Source: Candidatus Eisenbacteria bacterium RBG_16_71_46
GTDB lineage: Bacteria > Eisenbacteria > RBG-16-71-46
NCBI GenBank assembly: GCA_001780165.1
Contig: MFFQ01000037.1
Span: 167,416 to 231,415 of the forward strand
Length of the DNA stretch: 64,000 nucleotides
Direction of reading: 5' to 3'
The position numbers and the translations under genes are program-made. Each line of letters begins with the position of its first letter. Positions within the stretch are counted from its first letter, which is position 1. This document shows positions 57,583 to 64,000 of this stretch, one piece after another. A model generated the notes under the pieces. The model saw nothing but the letters and a program-made list of their open reading frames with translations. It was not told where the DNA came from and made no database searches.

Positions 57583-59406
57583 CTACAGCAGCTCGGTGTA
57601 CGCCTTCAGCCGGCGGCTCCGCGTCGGATGCCGCAGCTTGCGCAGCGCTTTGGCTTCGATCTGCCGGATGCGCTCGCGCGTGACGTTGAAGAACGCCCCC
57701 ACCTCCTCCAGCGTGCGCTGGGCGCCGTCCTCGGTGAGGCCGAAGCGCAGGCGGATCACCTTGGCCTCGCGCGGCGTCAGCGTGCGCAGCACGTCGTTGA
57801 CCTCGTCGCGCAGCATCGCGGACGCGGCGGAGTGGGCCGGGCTGACCACGCTGGTGTCCTCGATGAAGTCGCCGAGATTGGAGTCGTCGTCCTCGCCGAT
57901 CGGCCGATCGAGCGAGATCGGCTCCTGCGCCGCCTTGAGGATGCTCTTCACCTTGTCCACCGGCAGCTCGAGCCGCTCGGCGATCTCTTCGGGCGTGGGC
58001 TCGCGACCCAGCTCCTGCACCAGTCGCCGCGAGATCCGCACCACGCGGTTGATGTGCTCGATCATGTGCACCGGGACGCGGATGGTGCGCGCCTGGTCGG
58101 CGATCGCGCGCGTGATCGCCTGCCGGATCCACCACGTGGCGTAGGTCGAGAACTTGTACCCCTTGGTGTAGTCGAACTTGTCCACCGCGCGCATGAGCCC
58201 CGAGTTCCCCTCCTGGATGAGGTCGAGGAACTCCAACCCGCGGTTCGTGTAGCGCTTGGCGATGGAGATCACCAGCCGCACGTTGGCCTCGATCATCTCC
58301 TTCTTGGCCTGGGCCGTGGACCGCTCTCCGTCGCGGATCTGGCGGTAGAGCTCGAGCAGGTGCTCGCGCGACATTCGCGCCTCGCTCTCGAGCGCGCGGA
58401 CCCGTTTGCGGACCTCCTTCATCTCGTCCTGGAACTCCGCGACCTGGCCGGGCTGGAGCCCCGACTCGCGGCGCACCGCGCGCAGCTCGCGTGGTCCCTT
58501 CTTGAGTCGCCGCGCGAACGCGACCATGTCGTCCGCGCCGTGACCGGCGCGCCGCTCCAGCGCCGCCACGCCATCGTCCAGCGCCAGCGCGCGCTCCGCG
58601 AGCGTCTTCACCGGCGTGGCCAGGTCGGTCACCATGCGCGGATTCATCGACAGCTTGTGCAGCTCCTGGGTGAGCTCGGCCTCGACCTTGGCGAAGTTCG
58701 CCTGGAAGCCGCCACGGCGCTTCTCGGTCATGCGGGTGGTCTGTTTGGCGACCAGGTCGTTGTAACGCTTCTGGAGCACGAAGACCCGCTCGAGGATGCG
58801 CACCGCGCGCAGCCGCTCCTTCTTGAGCGCCTGCTCGGTGGCGGCGTTCTCGTCCACCTTGATGAAGTCCTCGATCTTGAGCAGGCCCTCTTTGAGCTTC
58901 TTGAGCATGCCCCGGATCTCGCGCACCGCGGGCTCGGCACGGAACAGGGCCGACACCACCTGCCGCTCGCCGGCTTCGATCCGCCGCGCGATCTCGACCT
59001 CGCCCTCGCGGGTGAGCAGCGGCACGCGCCCCATCTCGCGCAGGTACATGCGCACCGGGTCGTCGTAGCGCACCGGCTGCTGCGGCACGGCCTTGCTCGC
59101 GCCCGTGGTCTTCTTGTCCTCGATCTTGCGCAGCTTCTTCGCGCGCTCGAGGGCCTCCTCCTCGCTGGCGAACACCTCGATGTGCATCTGATTGAGCATC
59201 CCGTGAATCTCTTCCATCTGATCCACCTGGACCTCGGGATCCTGGTCGTCGTCGAGAAGCCACACGATCTGGTCCTCGGTGACGTAGCCCTGCCGCAACG
59301 CCAGGGACTTGATCTCGTCCAGGCGCTTGCGGACCTCGGCCTTCTCCTTCTGCTTGACCTGCTTGCTCTTCGTCGTCACTGCCGCCATGGATCCCCGTCT
59401 CCTCAC
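57583..59406 (-). CDS. rpoD: RNA polymerase primary sigma factor
   Basis: 607 aa; [29 protein letters not shown]...[61 protein letters not shown]...[25 protein letters not shown]. Confidence 0.98.
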   Translation of the reverse strand: MRRRGSMAAVTTKSKQVKQKEKAEVRKRLDEIKSLALRQGYVTEDQIVWLLDDDQDPEVQVDQMEEIHGMLNQMHIEVFASEEEALERAKKLRKIEDKKTTGASKAVPQQPVRYDDPVRMYLREMGRVPLLTREGEVEIARRIEAGERQVVSALFRAEPAVREIRGMLKKLKEGLLKIEDFIKVDENAATEQALKKERLRAVRILERVFVLQKRYNDLVAKQTTRMTEKRRGGFQANFAKVEAELTQELHKLSMNPRMVTDLATPVKTLAERALALDDGVAALERRAGHGADDMVAFARRLKKGPRELRAVRRESGLQPGQVAEFQDEMKEVRKRVRALESEARMSREHLLELYRQIRDGERSTAQAKKEMIEANVRLVISIAKRYTNRGLEFLDLIQEGNSGLMRAVDKFDYTKGYKFSTYATWWIRQAITRAIADQARTIRVPVHMIEHINRVVRISRRLVQELGREPTPEEIAERLELPVDKVKSILKAAQEPISLDRPIGEDDDSNLGDFIEDTSVVSPAHSAASAMLRDEVNDVLRTLTPREAKVIRLRFGLTEDGAQRTLEEVGAFFNVTRERIRQIEAKALRKLRHPTRSRRLKAYTELL

Positions 59407-61157
59407 GTGTTCAGATTACGGAGCGAACGCCCGATCTCCTGGATCTCCCGCATCAGCCGCGCTCGCTCCACTTCGGAGTCCGCCCGGCGCAGTTCCTGTT
59501 GCCGTTCCTTCAACCCTTCCCTCAGCCGCCGCGCCGCCATCGCGCGCATCGTCACCCGTGCCTGTTCCGGCCAGTCGGGGAGTTCGGGGCTGGTCGCCGC
59601 CAACTCGCGCTCGAGCGCCGCCGCGGCCTCCGCGTCGGGCCCTTCCCCGCCGCCGCTCCACAGCCGCTGCGCCAGCGCCGCACAGGCCGGATCGTGGAAA
59701 TCCGCCGGGCCGAGCACGGCCCGCGCGTCCTCCAGCCCCGCCGGGTGCTGCAGGAGCGCCTGGAGCAGCCTGCGCTCGAGCTCGTGTTCGCCCCGCCGGC
59801 GCTCCGCCACCAACGCCTCCACCGGGCGTCGCGCGTCCTGGCCCGAGCGCCGCAGTCCGACCGCGCGCGCGAGCGCGGTCTCGGAGAATCCGAACACCTG
59901 CGCGGCGCGTTCGAGCAGCAGCCGGACGCGCACCGGGTCACCGAGCCCAGCGCCTAGTCCCACCACCGCCTGCAGCGCGCGTTCGCGCGGATCGCCGGGC
60001 CCGCCCGCACGCAGCAGGTGGCGTTGGATGAACTCCACCGGATCGGCCGCGCGCCGACGCGCCTCCGCCCAGGCGCCCGCCCCGCCGCGCTGCACCAGCG
60101 AGTCCGGGTCCTCGCCCTCCGGCAGATCCACCACCACGACCTCCAGCCCCGCGGCGAGAAGGATTCCGAGCGAGCGCATGATCGCCTCGCGCCCCGCGGC
60201 GTCGCCGTCGTACGCCAGCACCGCCCGCGTCACCACGCGCTTGAGCAACCGTGCATGGTCCGCCGTCAGCGCGGTGCCCGAGGTCGCCACGGTGTGGGTG
60301 AGCCCGGCCTGGTGGAGCGCGATCGCGTCGAAATAGCCCTCGACGACGATCATCTCGCCCGCGCTCGCAGCACCCCGCCGCGCCTGCTCGAACCCGAACA
60401 GGAACGAGCCCTTGTGATACACCGCGGTCTCGGGCGAGTTCAGGTACTTGGGCTGGTCGCCCTCGGCGAGCGCCCGGGCGCCGAATCCGACCACTCCTCC
60501 CCCCGGCGCCACGAGCGGCACCATCAGCCGGTGGCGAAAGCGGTCGTACACGCCGCCCCGGCCGGATTCGCGCCGCGCGGCGAGCCCCGCCTGCACCAGC
60601 ACCTCCTCGGTCACCTTGCCCCGCAGCCCCTGGGCCAGATGCTCCCATCCCTCGGGCGCGTAGCCGAGTCGAAACGCGCGCACCGTGTCGCGCGCAAGCC
60701 CGCGCCGCTCGAGGTGGGCGCGCGCCACCGCGCCGCGCTCGGGATCGGCCAGCCATCGCTCGTAGGCCGCCGCGGCGGATTCCAGCGCTTCGAGCAGCGG
60801 CGCGCGCTGCCCGCGCTCACCGGGATGCCGCTCCGGCACCGGGATGCCCGCGCGCCGGCTGAGGATCTCGACCGCCTCGACGAATCCGACGTGCTCGGTT
60901 TCCTGGACGAACGTGAAGACGTCACCTCCCGCCTTGCAGCTGAAGCAGTGGTAGAACTGGCGCTCGGCGTTGACCGAGAACGAAGGCGTCTTTTCCTGGT
61001 GGAACGGACACAGCCCGACCCAGTTGCGCCCCACGCGCTTGAGCGCCACGGTCTGCCCCACGTACTCGACGATGTCGGTGGCCGCGCGCACGCGCTCCAC
61101 CCAGTCGTCGGGCCCGCGCGCGCGGGCCGATCCCGGCGCCGTCAGGGTACCGTTCAT
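59403..61157 (-). CDS. dnaG: DNA primase
   Basis: ATG 61157; CHC2 zinc finger [57 protein letters not shown]...[11 protein letters not shown]. Confidence 0.97.
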   Translation of the reverse strand: MNGTLTAPGSARARGPDDWVERVRAATDIVEYVGQTVALKRVGRNWVGLCPFHQEKTPSFSVNAERQFYHCFSCKAGGDVFTFVQETEHVGFVEAVEILSRRAGIPVPERHPGERGQRAPLLEALESAAAAYERWLADPERGAVARAHLERRGLARDTVRAFRLGYAPEGWEHLAQGLRGKVTEEVLVQAGLAARRESGRGGVYDRFRHRLMVPLVAPGGGVVGFGARALAEGDQPKYLNSPETAVYHKGSFLFGFEQARRGAASAGEMIVVEGYFDAIALHQAGLTHTVATSGTALTADHARLLKRVVTRAVLAYDGDAAGREAIMRSLGILLAAGLEVVVVDLPEGEDPDSLVQRGGAGAWAEARRRAADPVEFIQRHLLRAGGPGDPRERALQAVVGLGAGLGDPVRVRLLLERAAQVFGFSETALARAVGLRRSGQDARRPVEALVAERRRGEHELERRLLQALLQHPAGLEDARAVLGPADFHDPACAALAQRLWSGGGEGPDAEAAAALERELAATSPELPDWPEQARVTMRAMAARRLREGLKERQQELRRADSEVERARLMREIQEIGRSLRNLNT

Positions 61158-63532
61158 CGCAGGCTCACCACGGTCACCCCGCGACCCCCTTCCCCGACCT
61201 GGCCCAGCCGCAGGGCAGCGACCTGGGGATGGCCGCGCAGGTGGCCCTCCACCGCCTTGCGCAGCACGCCGCGCCCGATGCCGTGCACCACGCGCAACTC
61301 CCCGAGCCCCGCCAACACCGCGCGATCCAGCCCCTGGTCCAGGGCTCGCAGCGCCTCCTCCGCCTCCATGCCGCGCAGGTCCACCATGACCGGCGGCGCC
61401 TCGTCGGAGGACTCCCACACCACCGCGGCGCCACCGTTCGCCGGCCGGCCACCGCCGGGCGTGCCGGCGCCGGGGACCGCGGCCAGCCGCGCGACGTGAC
61501 TCTGGATGCTCCAATTCCCCCGGCGGAGCACGACGCGCCCGTCGGCATCCGGACCGCTGACCACTTCGGCCTCGATTCCCAAGTCCGTGACCCGGACCCG
61601 TCGCCCGGCCGTCACCGCCTCGAGCGGCAGCGGCGCGCCCGTTTCGGTCTCGGCACCGCCGGCGGCGGCGGCCTCGTCCTCGAGGCGCCGCGCCTCGCGC
61701 TCCACCTCTTCGATCCGGGTGCGCACCGCGGCCGCTCCCGCCCGCGTCTTCTCGCTTCGCCGCGCCTCGCGCTGCAGCGACTGCCACAGCTCCCGCGCGT
61801 GGGAGAGCAGCACCTCACTCTCGCCCGTGAGCCGGCGCCGCAGCTCGGAGAGGCTGCGCCGGCTGTCTTCCGTCGCCGCGCGATGCGCGGCCGCGGCGGA
61901 CTCGGCTTCGGCCCGGGCCGCCACCAGCGCGTCACTCTGCTCGCGCATCCGCCGGCTCACCTGCTGCAGGTCCTCGAGCAGGCGCTCGAGCGAGCGCGAC
62001 TCCTCCGGCGTGATCGCGCGCGCGCGCTCGAGGACCTCGCGCGGAAACCCGAGTCGTTCCGCCACCGCCAGCGCGTGGCTCGCGCCCGGGACTCCGGCGA
62101 TGAAACGGTAGCGCGGCGTCATGGTCGCGACGTCGAACTCCAGCGACCCGTTCACGACTCCCGGCACCTCGCCGGCCACGCGCTTCAGGCTCCCGAGATG
62201 GGTGGTCACCACCCCCCAGGCCCGCCGCGCCACGAAGTGCTCGACCAGCGCCCGCCCCAGTGCCGCGCCCTCCTCGGGGTCGGTGCCGGCGCCCAGCTCG
62301 TCGCACAGCAGCAGGCTGCGCGGCGAGGCGTGCGCCGCCATGACGGCGAGGCCGCGCACGTGCGCGGCAAAGGTCGAGAGCCCCTGGTCCACCGACTGCT
62401 CGTCCCCGAGGTCCGCCAGCACCTCGTCGATCTCGGGCACCGCGCTGCCCTCCGCGGCCGGCATCGGGACCGCCGCGTGGCTGAGCGCCACCGCGAGTCC
62501 CGCGGTCTTGAGCAGCACGGTCTTCCCCCCCATGTTCGGCCCGCTCACCAGCAGCATCCGGTCCTCCGGACCGAGGTCGAGATCGAGCGGCACCGTCGGC
62601 CGCTGCGGCTCGGCCATCGCCAGGAGCGGATGGCGCGCACCGCGCAGCCGCAGCCGCCCGCCGCCGGGCGCGATCGCGACCGCGCCGAACTCCTGGGCCC
62701 AACGCGCCCGCGCCCGCAGGGTGTCGAGGTGCACCAGGATCTGGTCCGTCCGCGCCAGTTCCGGGCGGGATGCCTGCACCAGGCCCGACAGCTCGGCCAG
62801 CACCCGGCGCTCCTCCTCGGCCGCGCGCGACGCGCATTCGATCAGGCGGTTGTTCGCCTCGCAGGCCTCGAGCGGTTCCACGAACAGCGACTGCCCGCTG
62901 CCCGAGACGTCGTGCACGATTCCGCGGCGGCGCGGAAAGCCCGCGGCGGGCACCAGGGCGACGAAGCGGTCGCCGTGGCGCGTGACGAAGGCGGTCTCGC
63001 CGAAGCCCCGCGCCCAGCGCTCGAGCCGTCGCTGCAGGTCGCGCTCGCCGGAGTTCAGCTCCGCGCGCGCGCGCTTGAGCGCGGGCGAGGCGCCGTCGGC
63101 CACCCGGCCGTCCGGCTCCAGCGACCGGTCGAGCCGGGACTGCAGCGCATCCAGCGCCGGCAGACCCCCGACCTGCTCCGCGAGGAGCGGGTGGCGTGCG
63201 GCCGCTGCGGCATCGGACCAGGCCTCGCGCGTCGCGGCGGCGGCCTCGAGCCAGCTGCGGATCTCGACCAGCGCGGGACCGTCGCAGCCCCGCGCCGCGC
63301 CCGCCGCGAGCCGCTCGCCGAGCAGCCCGGGGCCGACCTGGCACCACGCGCCGGGCTCCGCCTGCCGCCGGATCGCCTCCGCCAGCATCGCGTGCTCGCG
63401 CGCGAGTGCGGCGCGGTCGGCGATCGGCCGCCACGCCCGCAGGCAGGCGCGCGCTCCCTCCCCGGCGGCGCGCTCCGACACCGCCAGCGTCACGCGATCG
63501 AACTCGAGTAGGGAGAGGGAATGATCGTCCAC
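61154..63532 (-). CDS. mutS2: Endonuclease MutS2
   Basis: LLVSGPNMGGKTVLLKTAGLAVALSHAAVPMPA, DLGDEQSVDQGLSTFAAHVRGLA, LLLCDELGAGTDPEEGAALGRALVEHF; C-terminal Smr domain (DLRGMEAEEAL...LRVVHGIGRGVLRKAV). Confidence 0.97.
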   Translation of the reverse strand: MDDHSLSLLEFDRVTLAVSERAAGEGARACLRAWRPIADRAALAREHAMLAEAIRRQAEPGAWCQVGPGLLGERLAAGAARGCDGPALVEIRSWLEAAAATREAWSDAAAAARHPLLAEQVGGLPALDALQSRLDRSLEPDGRVADGASPALKRARAELNSGERDLQRRLERWARGFGETAFVTRHGDRFVALVPAAGFPRRRGIVHDVSGSGQSLFVEPLEACEANNRLIECASRAAEEERRVLAELSGLVQASRPELARTDQILVHLDTLRARARWAQEFGAVAIAPGGGRLRLRGARHPLLAMAEPQRPTVPLDLDLGPEDRMLLVSGPNMGGKTVLLKTAGLAVALSHAAVPMPAAEGSAVPEIDEVLADLGDEQSVDQGLSTFAAHVRGLAVMAAHASPRSLLLCDELGAGTDPEEGAALGRALVEHFVARRAWGVVTTHLGSLKRVAGEVPGVVNGSLEFDVATMTPRYRFIAGVPGASHALAVAERLGFPREVLERARAITPEESRSLERLLEDLQQVSRRMREQSDALVAARAEAESAAAAHRAATEDSRRSLSELRRRLTGESEVLLSHARELWQSLQREARRSEKTRAGAAAVRTRIEEVEREARRLEDEAAAAGGAETETGAPLPLEAVTAGRRVRVTDLGIEAEVVSGPDADGRVVLRRGNWSIQSHVARLAAVPGAGTPGGGRPANGGAAVVWESSDEAPPVMVDLRGMEAEEALRALDQGLDRAVLAGLGELRVVHGIGRGVLRKAVEGHLRGHPQVAALRLGQVGEGGRGVTVVSLR

Positions 63533-63569
63533 GCCGCCTTCGCCCGTCGCCGCCAGAAAGGCGCCGGGA

Positions 63570-64000
63570 TCAAATCGGGACCGAATCGTCCGCGAGCCGT
63601 TCCGCGAACAGGAACCTTTGCTTGAGCCAGCGACTGCCGGGCACGAAACGCTCTGACACCGAGCACGCGCCCGCGCCGAAGCGCATCAGCGGCGGGGCGA
63701 CGCGCGTTCCCGCCGCCCACGACGGCAGCCCGTAGGGCCACGGCGCGAGCAGCACCGCCAGCAGCACGAACGCCGACACCAGGGCCCCGAGTGCGGCGCC
63801 GACGACGAACCCGCCGAGCCGGTCGAGCCAGCCCGCCGGGCTCTGCTTCAGCGCGTCGCCGAGGAGTCCGCCCCACCATTGCAGCAGCGTCGCCACCGCG
63901 AGACCGGCGAGCGCGGCCACCACCCAGCGCAGCACCCAAAAAACCGCAGCGGGTCGGGCACCGTGCCAGTGCGCGCCGACCCACTGTGCCACCCAACCCA
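63570..64000 (-). CDS. CvpA family membrane protein (truncated by window edge)
   Basis: Hydrophobic FWVLRWVVAALAGLAVATLLQWWGGLLGDALKQSPAGWLDRLGGFVVGAALGALVSAFVLLAVLL; the frame stays open to the window end; neighbour of mutS2. Confidence 0.75.
   Translation of the reverse strand, partial: GWVAQWVGAHWHGARPAAVFWVLRWVVAALAGLAVATLLQWWGGLLGDALKQSPAGWLDRLGGFVVGAALGALVSAFVLLAVLLAPWPYGLPSWAAGTRVAPPLMRFGAGACSVSERFVPGSRWLKQRFLFAERLADDSVPI

Overview
The window is a gene-dense, very GC-rich bacterial chromosome segment made almost entirely of housekeeping genes. Nearly every supported gene lies on the minus strand and reads right to left. The long + strand ORFs in the track are GC-driven shadow ORFs. 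In transcription order (right to left) the content is: cvpA, mutS2, dnaG, rpoD; two tRNAs; a C4 zinc-ribbon protein; a patatin-like lipase; rnhA; rnpB (RNase P RNA); a TPR membrane protein; recJ; relA/spoT; dtd; maf; rplM, rpsI, rpsB, tsf, pyrH, frr, uppS, cdsA, dxr; a heptose/LPS block (rfaE1, rfaE2, GT9, GT2, two GT4-like); rseP, a BamA/TamA-type protein, tamB, and a metalloprotease/propeller/Omp85-like barrel fusion; uvrD/pcrA; gatC-gatA-gatB; a truncated LarA-like protein; purD, purE, sua5, an LMW-PTP/YwlE-like phosphatase, ilvE, rpiB, glyA; moxR, a DUF58 protein and bat-type aerotolerance genes; PAP2; a PTS EIIA; a small zinc-ribbon protein; a lipoprotein; and the 5' part of a CCA-adding enzyme. 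I saw no mobile elements, prophage, CRISPR array or resistance genes. The most interesting items are the protease-propeller-barrel fusion, the LarA-like apparent pseudoenzyme, the YwlE-like phosphatase outside its usual context, a recurrent TTGAC-N18-TANNNT promoter (including a probably leaderless purD), and several strong intergenic RNA structures. Start sites are my choices, often GTG or TTG inside the longer listed ORFs. No database search or folding program was run.
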